From Ferrimonas balearica (GTDB lineage: Bacteria > Pseudomonadota > Gammaproteobacteria > Enterobacterales > Shewanellaceae), in assembly GCF_019802085.1 (NCBI RefSeq), contig NZ_JAHVHV010000001.1:868001-932000 (forward strand): a stretch of DNA of 64,000 nucleotides. The letters run 5' to 3'. Below, piece by piece: positions 49,526-57,960 of this stretch. Position numbers and translations under genes: made by a program. The notes beneath the pieces are model-generated. The model had not been told where the DNA came from. It made no database searches and saw only the letters and a list, made by a program, of their open reading frames with translations. How positions within the stretch are numbered: position 1 is the stretch's first letter; the number at the start of each line of letters is the position of its first letter.

Positions 49526-50353
49526 CTAGAATACGTAAATAAAGCCGATGCCGATTTCAGCTTCATAGTCGCTGCGTGCGATTGGGCTGTCCTGGATGTC
49601 ACTGCTGTAATATTCATAGACGGCCTCGCCGATGATCTGCCAATTCTCGGCAATGTACTGACGATAATTGTAATTGAAGCCAACCGAGCGATAGCCGCCA
49701 CTGAGATCGGTCTCCTCCAGCCCCGAACCCGCGGACTGTTCTGCGTCGATACCAAAATCCTTATTGGCATACTCGCTGTCGTGAAACACCACAGCGAACG
49801 CAATTTCATGGCCGGTTCCGTCTCTCTTCTGGCCAAAGCGACGACCCACGCCCAAAAGCCCCAGGGTTCCGTTTTCACTGACGATCACGCGGCCATCCAG
49901 CCAGTAGCGCCAATCGGAACCGAAAGCACGGCGGGCTTGCAGGACAAGCTCAAAACCCTCTTCGCCATCACCGAGACCATCGAGATGACCGTCATCGGAG
50001 TCGCCTTCTTCGCGGCCCTCGTCGAACCCCACGGCGACATCGAGTAGCCAGGTCTCAGAACGAAGCCCTCGCCACCCCAGCGTCTCACCCGCCCAGTAGA
50101 AAATGTTGTTGCCGCGGCGCCACTGCACGGCCCCGGCCGGGTCGACTTCGAAGTCGTATTCGTCTGACCCTTCGTACGCGGCCTCGTACTCCACGCTCAG
50201 CCCCAGTCCGAAGGCCCAGCCATCTTCCCCCCGGGTGAAGTCGTTTATCGAAGGCAGGGGCACCATCGCCGTTTTTTCGTCTTGCGCCATTGCCGCATTA
50301 AGGAAGGAACCCTGGACGAGCGTGACCAACAGTAAAGCGGTAAGGTCTTTCAT
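49526..50353 (-). CDS. MipA/OmpV-family outer-membrane protein
   Basis: The 275-residue protein has a signal peptide (cleavage near AMAQ) and a beta-barrel pattern with alternating aromatic residues, ending in IGIGFIYVF with the C-terminal Phe of outer-membrane proteins. Its start of the mature part (G-W-A-F-G-L-G-L-S-V-E-Y-E-A-A-Y-E-G-S) is typical of the MipA/OmpV family, which scaffold peptidoglycan enzymes or respond to osmotic and metal stress. ATG at 50353 is chosen to give the signal peptide. Palindromic sites lie in its upstream region. Confidence 0.85.
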   Translation of the reverse strand: MKDLTALLLVTLVQGSFLNAAMAQDEKTAMVPLPSINDFTRGEDGWAFGLGLSVEYEAAYEGSDEYDFEVDPAGAVQWRRGNNIFYWAGETLGWRGLRSETWLLDVAVGFDEGREEGDSDDGHLDGLGDGEEGFELVLQARRAFGSDWRYWLDGRVIVSENGTLGLLGVGRRFGQKRDGTGHEIAFAVVFHDSEYANKDFGIDAEQSAGSGLEETDLSGGYRSVGFNYNYRQYIAENWQIIGEAVYEYYSSDIQDSPIARSDYEAEIGIGFIYVF

Positions 50354-50450
50354 CAGATTGCCGCGCCATAAAGGTTTTGGAGCAACACTGCCCCAAAGCG
50401 TGAGAGCCTGAGGTGAAGTGTAGGCGGTGAGTGGCAAGAGGCCCGGGTTG

Positions 50451-50463
50451 TCACTGTGAGTGA
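50451..50463. promoter_or_regulatory. Palindrome TCACT-GTG-AGTGA, site 1
   Basis: A perfect inverted repeat upstream of mipA that shares its arms with the site at 50514-50527; their centres are about 63 bases apart. Together they look like a two-site operator for one of the flanking genes. Confidence 0.45.
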
Positions 50464-50513
50464 TGAGGGGCGGTTATCACTGATTTTGGTGTCTAATCTT
50501 TGAATCTAGAATG

Positions 50514-50527
50514 TCACTTCGAAGTGA
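50514..50527. promoter_or_regulatory. Palindrome TCACTTCGAAGTGA, site 2
   Basis: A perfect 14-base palindrome in the mipA-50630 intergenic region with the same TCACT/AGTGA arms as site 1. A lone half-site ATCACT lies between them near 50477. Confidence 0.45.
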
Positions 50528-50629
50528 TTTCGGTCTTTTTCTTCACCCGCAGAGCAGCGATGGCCGTCTGGCCTCAACTTGGCTGCATTGGGACGGATGA
50601 AATCGGCGTAATACGTTCCAGGAAAGGGC

Positions 50630-51013
50630 GTGGACACCATCAGGAAGCTTTACTTTTACTACCCGCGGTATCTGTTTCTGGCCTACCTGGGGTATCAGTT
50701 GATTTATGTTCATCGCTCGCCGGAGTATGAGCTCAGTCTGGGGCCGGCGCTTGTGGCTTTGGCGGCGCCGATGATACCGGTTTGGTACATGTTCAAGTAT
50801 GCGAGGAAGATGTCCAATGACCTCTCCGGCTCGCGCTTAAATTTCATCAATTTCTTAGCGCCGCTTATTGTCGTCTCCGGTGAAATTTACGCGTTTCATC
50901 GTATCGATGATCCGGTTATCAGTTTCATTGGTGCCACGTTTACCGGTGGCCTACTGTTTCCAATGATGCTCTGTATCAACCTGACAATCGCGATGTTTTC
51001 AATCGACCCATAA
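50630..51013 (+). CDS. Hypothetical four-span membrane protein
   Basis: The 127-residue protein has about four hydrophobic segments and an otherwise undistinguished sequence; I do not recognise a family. The GTG start has AGGAAAGG just upstream and a strong terminator follows the gene. Codon use is less GC-rich than in neighbouring core genes, so it may be an acquired or fast-evolving gene. Confidence 0.6.
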   Translation: MDTIRKLYFYYPRYLFLAYLGYQLIYVHRSPEYELSLGPALVALAAPMIPVWYMFKYARKMSNDLSGSRLNFINFLAPLIVVSGEIYAFHRIDDPVISFIGATFTGGLLFPMMLCINLTIAMFSIDP

Positions 51014-51034
51014 CGGGGCTCCGCACGGAAACAG

Positions 51035-51066
51035 AAAAAGCCCAAACCAGAGGTTTGGGCTTTATT
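51035..51066. terminator. Bidirectional terminator
   Basis: AAAGCCCAAACC and GGTTTGGGCTTT form a perfect 12-bp stem with an AGA loop and flanking A and T runs, between two convergent genes. Confidence 0.9.
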
Positions 51067-51088
51067 CGTTGAGCTCAGTGATTCTGGC

Positions 51089-52063
51089 TTACATCCAGGC
51101 AATCATCTCGGCCGGCTGCAGCTTGTCGTTGATGTTGCCGAACAGGGCGACCGGGCCATTGACTTGCACGCTCAGCTCGGGGGCGCCGGCTTCGAGGTTC
51201 AGCCCATCGAAATCCACCCAGAACAAGGCCGGTTGCAGCGCGGATTCAAAGTAGTAGCGCTTGTTGCTGTGGTCGGTCAGGGTGCGCCACAGGGTGGCGG
51301 AGATGTTCGGGTGGTCCGGATCGGCCATGCCCAGGGGGACGCCGATGGAGCGCATGATGGACATGGCGGCCGCGACCGCTTCTTCGCCATCGGGGAATTT
51401 CGGGGTGCTCTCCAGGAAGTAGCTGGTGCGCACATAACGGTCTGCCGCGTTGATGGTGCCCGGCAGGGAACGGTTACCACCAATGAGCTTCCAGTAGGTG
51501 TTGATGGCAATCTGCTCTTCGTAGGTCGGAGAGTTGGTCATTACGGCAAACTCAGACCCATGATGGATCACCAGCTCGCCATCGATGTACTCCAAGATGG
51601 CGGAGTCACCAGACTCATCGGACAAAGAGAGGTGAGCGGACGCCGGACGGCCATTGGCCAGCAGCGGAGCAACAATGATGAACGGCAGTTCGCCTTTCAT
51701 CGCCTCAACGGCTTCTTTTACCGTGGCGAAGCTGTCCAGGAAGTATTGGTTCCAGGCGCCAATGGAGAGCCGCGGCTTGTCAGACTGGCTGTAATCGCCG
51801 TAATCCGCCTCGGCGAAATAGAGGGCATTCACCGCCAGGCCTTTTTCATTTACGCCGTCGCAGGATGCACTTTCGTACATGCTGGTAAAAATGGAAGCGT
51901 ATTTGGAGGTCCATTTAAGCGGGTTGTCCAAATGGGTGCCCACCTGCTCGCGGCCGCGAGGCAGCACAAACACATCAAAGCGTGACGTGGGATCATTCCA
52001 GTCCATACCGCGACCGGTAATGAATTTGCCGGACTCAGTTTCATAAACCATACGTGTACACAT
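51089..52063 (-). CDS. Linear-amide Ntn hydrolase (choloylglycine hydrolase-like)
   Basis: The 324-residue protein starts Met-Cys-Thr-Arg; removal of Met exposes Cys2, the catalytic nucleophile of the choloylglycine hydrolase/penicillin V acylase family. GRGMDW follows as in that family, and NEKGLAVNAL and MTNSP match its later substrate-pocket motifs. Possible substrates are bile-salt conjugates, acyl-homoserine lactones or N-acyl amino acids. The start at 52063 is chosen because it alone puts Cys at position 2; a frame to 52150 would bury it. Confidence 0.87.
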   Translation of the reverse strand: MCTRMVYETESGKFITGRGMDWNDPTSRFDVFVLPRGREQVGTHLDNPLKWTSKYASIFTSMYESASCDGVNEKGLAVNALYFAEADYGDYSQSDKPRLSIGAWNQYFLDSFATVKEAVEAMKGELPFIIVAPLLANGRPASAHLSLSDESGDSAILEYIDGELVIHHGSEFAVMTNSPTYEEQIAINTYWKLIGGNRSLPGTINAADRYVRTSYFLESTPKFPDGEEAVAAAMSIMRSIGVPLGMADPDHPNISATLWRTLTDHSNKRYYFESALQPALFWVDFDGLNLEAGAPELSVQVNGPVALFGNINDKLQPAEMIAWM

Positions 52064-52226
52064 AAGCATTCTCTCACTAGGGGTTTCAAAATCTGAAGCC
52101 ATGCTAATGAGAAATTTATCTCGCATACACTCAGGTATGATGGATCCCATACGTCAAGTAGTGATGGAAGTATCCACTCAAAGCCCCTTACGAACCTTCT
52201 GACTAAACGGCTGGCCTTTGGCCGTT

Positions 52227-52655
52227 TTACTCCCACCTCTGGGCATCGTAGTAGGCCCGCTCCTGTGCAAGCGCGGCACGCCAATGGGCGTCGTCGCCGC
52301 GCTCCATCGCCTGGGCGAAGGCGTTAAAGAGCGCCTTTTTCATCGGCATCGCCTTTTGCTCTCGCTCAAAGTGGTGGCCATCGCCGGGCCGGTACATGGT
52401 GTGGTGGCGGGCGAAGTTGGTGCGCGCTTCGCTTAGGGAGTAGTCGTGGTTGGGCCCGCCGCGCACCTCGTCGGCATCGTCGCTGTCCTGGCCATCGTCC
52501 TCCCAGAAACAGATGGGGCAGATCTCATACCGGGCCCGCTCGCTCAACGTGGGCATGGTGCAGCAGGGGCACAGAAAACGTTCGCGATATTGCGGCCAGT
52601 CCTTCTCCTGACTGGCCAGTTGGCAGTAGCGGTAAAACCAGGTGTCGAAGCTCAC
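52227..52655 (-). CDS. CPCC-family cysteine-rich protein
   Basis: The 142-residue protein has FLCPCC (near residue 28) and ICPICFWEDDGQD, four or more Cys in two CxxC pairs, the signature of the CPCC domain family, probably a zinc ribbon. Role is unknown. The start is GTG at 52655, overlapping the stop of the hydrolase gene as GTGA. Confidence 0.8.
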   Translation of the reverse strand: MSFDTWFYRYCQLASQEKDWPQYRERFLCPCCTMPTLSERARYEICPICFWEDDGQDSDDADEVRGGPNHDYSLSEARTNFARHHTMYRPGDGHHFEREQKAMPMKKALFNAFAQAMERGDDAHWRAALAQERAYYDAQRWE

Positions 52656-53599
52656 GGCATCCTCTGTGTTGTGGGTGCGGCCAGCTCGGCGTAAAAGCGC
52701 AGCAGCACTTGGTTGATGGACTCATCACGCTCGTAGTGCAGGGCGTGGCCGGCGTTCTCCACCAGCACAAAACGGTGGCTGGGCCCCAGGGCCTGGCGCA
52801 CCGACTCGGCCTGGGTCAGGGGAAAGACGCTGTCCCTGTCGCCCCAAATCAACAAGCTCGGCAGTCCTTGCTGGCCCACTGCCTGAAAGTCGCCGATAGG
52901 GTCGCTTTGCAGGTAGCCCTGGGCGGTGGTGATCACCGCATCGGCAAAGCCCTCCAGCGCCATCTGCTCGCGGTAACGGGTGATCCAGGGGCCCTGCTCA
53001 TCCGGGGCGATAAAGTCCCCCAGCTGTCGTTGGGGCATCTGGGGCAGGTAGAAAACGCGCGCCAGGTAGTCCCCCACCAGCGGCCAGGCCAGGGGGCCGA
53101 CATCCACCGGGCGATTGAAGGGGGCCAGGAAAGTGGCGCTGGCCACCCGCTTCGGATGGTCGGCGGCAAAGGCCGCCACCACGGCCCCGCCCATGGAGAG
53201 GCCCACCAGGTGCACTGGCCTGTCTACTGCCAGGGCATCCAGCAGCTCGGACAGTTGACCGACGTAGGTGGCCCGGTCATAGGCCAGGGCGGGCCGGTCG
53301 GAGAAACCGCGGCCGTATAGGTCGAAGGTGAGCACCCGGTAGCCGGCGCTGCCCAGCTCGGCCGCGTTGCGCTTCCAGGTGAAGCTGGGCACGGAGAACC
53401 CATGCACCATCACCACAGGCTCGCCCGCCTCGGGGCCCCACCAGCGGTAGTGCACCTGACCATCAGAGAGGGCAACAAACTGCCCCGGCGCTTCGGCGCG
53501 GGCCGCATCATCCAGGGGGCGGGATTCGGTGCTCACCAGTCCGGGCAGGGCCAGCGCCAGGGCCAGCACCAGCATCACCAAGAGCAGAATCGGGCGCAT
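52652..53599 (-). CDS. Alpha/beta-hydrolase, membrane-anchored or secreted
   Basis: The 315-residue protein has an N-terminal hydrophobic segment (signal or anchor) and an alpha/beta-hydrolase fold: VMVHGFSV oxyanion part, nucleophile elbow GLSMGG, Asp in IWGDRDSVFP and His in ENAGHALH. It hydrolyses an unknown ester, amide or halide. Its ATG at 53599 overlaps the preceding stop as TGATG, and the CPCC gene overlaps its end, so three genes form one coupled unit. Confidence 0.87.
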   Translation of the reverse strand: MRPILLLVMLVLALALALPGLVSTESRPLDDAARAEAPGQFVALSDGQVHYRWWGPEAGEPVVMVHGFSVPSFTWKRNAAELGSAGYRVLTFDLYGRGFSDRPALAYDRATYVGQLSELLDALAVDRPVHLVGLSMGGAVVAAFAADHPKRVASATFLAPFNRPVDVGPLAWPLVGDYLARVFYLPQMPQRQLGDFIAPDEQGPWITRYREQMALEGFADAVITTAQGYLQSDPIGDFQAVGQQGLPSLLIWGDRDSVFPLTQAESVRQALGPSHRFVLVENAGHALHYERDESINQVLLRFYAELAAPTTQRMP

Positions 53600-53937
53600 C
53601 AGCGGTGATCCCCTTGGGGCAGGGCGGCCTGGATTCGGGACAGCCACAGTTCGGCGTTGGCCAGCACAAACTGCAGCTGGCGGCCGTCGGACAGGGTGAT
53701 CTCCACCCCCTCGTCGGTCAGCGGCATCACCCCGGCGCCTTTGCCCCAGCAGCGGACCACCTTGGTGATCTTATCCAGGGTCAGGGCGTAGGGGCCTAGC
53801 CCCAGGTGGTCATTGAGGGGGGCGAAATGCAGCTCCGTGGGGGTGAGGCTCAGGTGGCCATCGGAGCGGGCCACCCCCAGTTGCAAGGTGGCGAAGGCCG
53901 TAAGACCGCCGGGGGTGGTGTCGGTGTCGATGGGCAT
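53599..53937 (-). CDS. Hypothetical protein, first gene of hydrolase operon
   Basis: The 112-residue protein starts MPIDTDTTPGG and is mostly beta (LSLTPTELHFAPLNDHLGLGPYALTLDKIT by parts), like a small PH-like or GRAM-like fold, with LSDGRQLQFVL near the end. I do not recognise it firmly. ATG at 53937 has GGAGG-like sequence upstream; a longer frame to 53997 is less likely. It is coupled to the alpha/beta-hydrolase gene. Confidence 0.65.
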   Translation of the reverse strand: MPIDTDTTPGGLTAFATLQLGVARSDGHLSLTPTELHFAPLNDHLGLGPYALTLDKITKVVRCWGKGAGVMPLTDEGVEITLSDGRQLQFVLANAELWLSRIQAALPQGDHR

Positions 53938-54003
53938 GGGGGCTCCTCCCAGGGCATGGCTTTTTTGGGTATAGCAGCGCGCACCGCACCGCGACACCAG
54001 AGC

Positions 54004-54420
54004 CTAGCCGCCCCAGGTGGTGAGGATCACCAGAAGCCAGAAGATCACCATCAGCACCGGCAGGGTGCGCGGCGGCGTCAGCCAGTTCCAGCGGGAGGTT
54101 TCCCCCAGGGGGTTGGGCAGCTGGTCGCGGTTCGCCAGCTCCTGCTTCAGCCAGTAGCGCTTGAGCCGGGCCTTGGCCACCAGGGCCCGCTTGGCGGCGA
54201 TAAAGACGATCACCGACAGCAGGATGGCCAGCGCCGCCGCCAGTTGGATGGCGGGCAGACGCAGCTCCGGGCTGGCCTCGAAGCCGCGGGTGAAACTGAG
54301 CGCCACGGCAGTAATGAGAAAGCCCTGGGTGGCCAGGTACCAGGTGATCCGCGAGTTGGTCAGCTGGTCTTCCCGATCCAGCAGCTTGATCACCGCATCG
54401 AACTTGTCCTTGTCCTCCAT
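54004..54420 (-). CDS. Hypothetical membrane protein with three spans
   Basis: The 138-residue protein has a charged helical start (MEDKDKFDAVIKLLDRE), two central hydrophobic segments (about residues 29-45 and 56-75), a basic loop and a third segment near the C-terminus. No family is recognised. It follows a 67-residue gene on the same strand by seven bases, probably in one transcript. Confidence 0.65.
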   Translation of the reverse strand: MEDKDKFDAVIKLLDREDQLTNSRITWYLATQGFLITAVALSFTRGFEASPELRLPAIQLAAALAILLSVIVFIAAKRALVAKARLKRYWLKQELANRDQLPNPLGETSRWNWLTPPRTLPVLMVIFWLLVILTTWGG

Positions 54421-54427
54421 GGGTCCC

Positions 54428-54631
54428 TCAGTCGTTCAGGCCGGCCAGCTCCAGGGCCAGGGAATGGGTGCGCTTGGCGTGGGCCAGGGCTTTTTGAAAA
54501 CGCTCCTGGGCCAGGGCCTCCTCGGTGGGATCGCCCTGGGCCTCCAAAAGCGACTGGGAGAGCACCTTGTAGCTGTTCAGACACTGGGCCTGATAGGCCT
54601 TGTTGAGGGCGTCGCGGGTCATCTCGTCCAT
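54428..54631 (-). CDS. Small helical hypothetical protein
   Basis: The 67-residue protein (start MDEMTRDALNKAYQAQ) is rich in Ala, Gln and Glu and is likely all helical. AAGGA lies before the ATG. A much longer frame through 55045 is antisense to the GFA gene and is rejected. Function is unknown. Confidence 0.6.
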   Translation of the reverse strand: MDEMTRDALNKAYQAQCLNSYKVLSQSLLEAQGDPTEEALAQERFQKALAHAKRTHSLALELAGLND

Positions 54632-54701
54632 GATGCGGTTTCCTTGTATGGGGCCAATGGGTCTAGGGTGCCCAAAGATTAACCGGTTGAAAAGGCCCGA
54701 T

Positions 54702-55097
54702 TTACTCCATGTGTTCCAGCTCGGTATCGAAGGCCACCCAACCGTGCTGACGGGCCTCGTACACCGAGACGGTGGGGGCGGGCAGGGGCGTCTGGGTAAA
54801 GAGCCCCGCTGGTACCGCCACGAAGCCTTTGAGCGCCTCGGGGGCCAGCAGCACCGTGGTGCCGCAGTGGGGGCAGAAGCGCTGGCTGACCTGCCCGCCG
54901 CTGTCGCCGGTGCGGCTGTAGCTTTGGGTGGGGCCGGTGACTCTAACTGCGGACTCGGCAAAGCGGGCCTGGTAGCCGAAGGCGGAGCCGGTGCGTTTCT
55001 GGCATTCGTGGCAGTGGCACACCGACAGGCGAATCGGTTCGGCATCGATGTCGAGACGAACCTGGCCGCAGCTGCAGCTGACGTGGTAGAGGCTCAT
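54702..55097 (-). CDS. GFA-family zinc protein
   Basis: The 131-residue protein has the GFA (glutathione-dependent formaldehyde-activating-like) fold: CSCGQVRL, CHCHECQK and FCPHCGTTV, which bind two zinc ions. Despite the name most members have no proven formaldehyde role. It is followed upstream by a second GFA gene in tandem. Confidence 0.87.
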   Translation of the reverse strand: MSLYHVSCSCGQVRLDIDAEPIRLSVCHCHECQKRTGSAFGYQARFAESAVRVTGPTQSYSRTGDSGGQVSQRFCPHCGTTVLLAPEALKGFVAVPAGLFTQTPLPAPTVSVYEARQHGWVAFDTELEHME

Positions 55098-55108
55098 GGC
55101 GGACTTCC

Positions 55109-55534
55109 TTACTCTTGTGGGTCGCTGCGGTCGCTGCGGTCGCCCGGGTAGCGCGGGCAGGGGTCTGAAAGCTCAAGCCAGGGCAGCTGGCTGGCGGTGT
55201 GGATGTGGTAGTTGGGGGCCACCGCCTGGGGCGCATCCAGGGTGGGGATACTCAGGGTGAGGTATTGCGGGTAGTCGGTGTGACGGTAGCTCAGGCTGGT
55301 GCCGCACTGGGGGCAGAAACCGCGGCGGATGGCGTCCGAGGAGGCGAATTCCTTGGGCGTCTCGTTCAGCCACTGCACCTGCTCGGTTTTGAAGTCCATC
55401 CAGGTGCCCACCGGCGCCCCGGTGGCTTTCTGGCACTGACGGCAGTGACAGTAGTCGGCGTCGAAGGGCCGGGCTAAGAGGCGGTAGCGGATGGCGCCGC
55501 ACAGGCAGCCGCCCTCCATGGCGTCGGTGGTCAT
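55109..55534 (-). CDS. GFA-family zinc protein (tandem paralogue)
   Basis: The 141-residue protein repeats the GFA pattern: CLCGAIRYRL, CHCRQCQK and FCPQCGTSL. It lies 11 bases before the second GFA gene on the same strand, so the two likely come from duplication and are co-expressed. The sequences have diverged well beyond the Cys motifs. Confidence 0.88.
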   Translation of the reverse strand: MTTDAMEGGCLCGAIRYRLLARPFDADYCHCRQCQKATGAPVGTWMDFKTEQVQWLNETPKEFASSDAIRRGFCPQCGTSLSYRHTDYPQYLTLSIPTLDAPQAVAPNYHIHTASQLPWLELSDPCPRYPGDRSDRSDPQE

Positions 55535-55615
55535 GATGCAATCCTGGTTTGCGCTGGGGCACGCCGCCCCAGGGACTTAAGCTACCGCAACCGCGCGGCC
55601 ACGGATAGGGCGGGC

Positions 55616-55975
55616 TTAGAAGGCCGCCCGCCACTGCTCGGTGTCGATAAACCAGCGCTCCTCAAACACCTTGTCGCCGCGAAATCGGAACAGCACCGCG
55701 AGCTGCGAGGCGGACACCTTGTCCGACTTCCACTCCATGATGGTGACCACCTCGTGGCCCGTTTCCACCTGACGCAAGCCGGTGATCTCAAACCCCGGCG
55801 GCACCAGGCTGCCCAGCTTATCCAGGGCATCGCGAAAGGCCGCAACACCCACCAGTCGGTCATCCTGGCCCGGCATGATGAACACCATGTCCTCGGTGTA
55901 ATCGGTCACCAGGGCATCGAAATCCCCGGCGCCCACCGCATCCCAACCTCGCTGTACGATCGCGGCCAAGCTCAT
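55616..55975 (-). CDS. SnoaL-like (NTF2-fold) protein
   Basis: The 119-residue protein fits the SnoaL/NTF2 fold: a helical start (MSLAAIVQRGWDAVGAGDFDA) and the YTEDMVFIMPG strand, ending with FRFRGDKVFEERWFID. Members are small isomerases or hydrolases or have no known activity. ATG at 55975 is chosen by family start. Confidence 0.8.
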   Translation of the reverse strand: MSLAAIVQRGWDAVGAGDFDALVTDYTEDMVFIMPGQDDRLVGVAAFRDALDKLGSLVPPGFEITGLRQVETGHEVVTIMEWKSDKVSASQLAVLFRFRGDKVFEERWFIDTEQWRAAF

Positions 55976-56159
55976 GGTGCACCCCCTTGGGCTAGAGACG
56001 TCCACGAAGTGTAGCCCTTGGTGGGTCTGGGCTTAGGCGAGGCGCGCATTGTCTGCACAGCAATAACGTCAACTTAATCGAACGGATGTGGCGATATTCT
56101 GCAATTTTCATTCGAACCTTTCGTTCGTATGCTGGGTCCATCAAGCAAAGGAGGCAATT

Positions 56160-56984
56160 ATGACCACGCGCAAACTGATGGCCGTTCGGGCCTCCCAGCC
56201 CACCAGTGACGGCGACGGGGTGAAGATCCGCCGGGTGGCGGGGTTTCAGGACGCCAGGATGGACCCCTTCCTGATGCTGGATGAGCTCAAAGGCGACGAC
56301 AGCAAGGACTACGTCGGCGGCTTCCCGCCCCATCCTCATCGGGGGATCGAAACCCTCACCATCATGCTCAAGGGCCACTTCCGTCACCAGGACCACCTGG
56401 GCAACGTGGGTGAGCTGCGGGACGGCGGCGCCCAGTGGATGAGCGCCGGGCGCGGGGTGATCCACTCCGAGATGCCGATGATGACCGACGGCCAGCTGCA
56501 CGGCTTTCAGCTGTGGATCAACCTGCCTGCCGCCAAGAAGATGCAGCCGGCAGATTATCGCGACTTCCAGTCCGAAAGCATCCCCACGGTGGCGCTGGGA
56601 GACAACGCCCAGCTGCGGCTGATCAGTGGTGAGCTCAACGGCCAGTCGGGGCCGCTGACCAAGCCGGCGGTGCCCATGCTGGTTGGGGAGTTGACCCTGG
56701 ATGGCCGGGTGGCGCTGCCGGTGCCCGGCGATTACCATCTGATGGCCTACCTCTACCAGGGGCGGGTGCGGGTGGATGATCAGGAGGTGGCCGCCGGGCA
56801 GATGCTGCACTTTGGCGACGGGGACACCCTGGCGCTGGAGGCGCTGGAGCCCTCGGGGTTGCTGCTGCTGGCCGGCCAGCCCATCCGTGAGCCGGTGGCC
56901 CACTGGGGGCCCTTCGTGATGAACACCATGGCGGAGATCGATCAGGCGATCGCCGATTACCAGGCCGGGCGTTTAACGGACTGA
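56160..56984 (+). CDS. Pirin-family protein
   Basis: The 274-residue double-cupin protein has the pirin metal motif: FPPHPHRGIETLT and SAGRGVIHSEMP give three His and one Glu. Pirins can act as quercetin dioxygenases or redox regulators. The ATG has a perfect AAAGGAGG site upstream. Its 3' end overlaps the convergent LysR gene by 12 bases. Confidence 0.93.
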   Translation: MTTRKLMAVRASQPTSDGDGVKIRRVAGFQDARMDPFLMLDELKGDDSKDYVGGFPPHPHRGIETLTIMLKGHFRHQDHLGNVGELRDGGAQWMSAGRGVIHSEMPMMTDGQLHGFQLWINLPAAKKMQPADYRDFQSESIPTVALGDNAQLRLISGELNGQSGPLTKPAVPMLVGELTLDGRVALPVPGDYHLMAYLYQGRVRVDDQEVAAGQMLHFGDGDTLALEALEPSGLLLLAGQPIREPVAHWGPFVMNTMAEIDQAIADYQAGRLTD

Positions 56985-57857
56985 GTCACTAAGCAGCGCC
57001 GTCAGGGTGTCCGTCACCAGCTCAAAGCGCTTGGGCAGACGCTGGTAACGGCGCTGCACCAGGTAGACGGTTTCGCACACCGGCCGGGCCAGGGCGTGAT
57101 AGCGGATCGCCTCTGGCCGGGCAAAGGCGGCCACCGCGTAGGCGGGCAGCACCGAGAACCCCAGCCCCCGGGCCACCGGCTCCAGAATCAACCCAATCTG
57201 GTTGGAGAAACCGCGCCGCGGCAGCTGGCTGACCTGCTCGAACTCCGGGTAGTTGGCCGCCAGCAGCAAGCCGGCGTGGTGGGCGCCGTCCGGGTGGTCG
57301 ATGTAGCCCAGCTCCGTCAGGGTGGCCCAGTCCGGTTCGGTGACGCTGGCCGGGGTTACAAGAAAAAGCGGCTCTTCGGCAAACTCCCGGCTGGAGAGCT
57401 CCGGCAGTCGGGCCGGGCGGGTGATGAGGCCCAGGTCCAATTGGCGGGCCGCCAGTTGTTTCTCGATGCCGTCGTTGGGGGCGAAGCCGTACTCGATGGA
57501 CAGCCCCGGGTGCTTCACCTGCAAGTCCAGCAGGCCCGGATAGAGCCGCAGCCCCAGGCTGCCGGGGCTGGCCAGACGGCAGCGGCCGGCGTTGGCGCTG
57601 TCCACCTTGAGGCTGCGCTCGAGAAAGTCCAATTGGGAAAGGGTGTGCTGGGCCTGCTGGTACACCCGCTCACCGGCCTCGGTGAGGCTGAAGCCCTTGC
57701 CTTCGCGCTGCAGCAGGGCCTGGCCGTAGTGGTGCTCCAGCTTGCGAATTTGCTGGCTGACCCCGGGTTGGGTCATTGCCAGCTTTTCGGCGGTGCGGGT
57801 GAAGTGGCCGGTCTCCACCAGGGTACAGAAGGTTTGCATCCAGCTCAGGTTAACCAT
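56973..57857 (-). CDS. LysR-family transcriptional regulator
   Basis: The 294-residue protein has the LysR helix-turn-helix (HFTRTAEKLAMTQPGVSQQIRKLE by parts) and a substrate domain. It is divergent from the VOC gene; a palindromic T-N11-A box lies between them, so it probably controls that gene and itself. Confidence 0.9.
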   Translation of the reverse strand: MVNLSWMQTFCTLVETGHFTRTAEKLAMTQPGVSQQIRKLEHHYGQALLQREGKGFSLTEAGERVYQQAQHTLSQLDFLERSLKVDSANAGRCRLASPGSLGLRLYPGLLDLQVKHPGLSIEYGFAPNDGIEKQLAARQLDLGLITRPARLPELSSREFAEEPLFLVTPASVTEPDWATLTELGYIDHPDGAHHAGLLLAANYPEFEQVSQLPRRGFSNQIGLILEPVARGLGFSVLPAYAVAAFARPEAIRYHALARPVCETVYLVQRRYQRLPKRFELVTDTLTALLSDSVR

Positions 57858-57885
57858 AACAAAACGTCATCAAATGGATTAGATG

Positions 57886-57910
57886 GGATAATTTCACGTT
57901 AGGATTATCC
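57886..57910. promoter_or_regulatory. LysR operator, T-N11-A palindrome
   Basis: GGATAAT-N11-ATTATCC is a perfect 7-bp inverted repeat with exactly the T-N11-A spacing of LysR boxes. It lies 29 bases upstream of the LysR start and 51 upstream of the VOC gene. Confidence 0.75.
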
Positions 57911-57960
57911 GCCAGTACATTGGACTCCGCAACGATAACTCGCTTTGAGGAGCCCAAATC

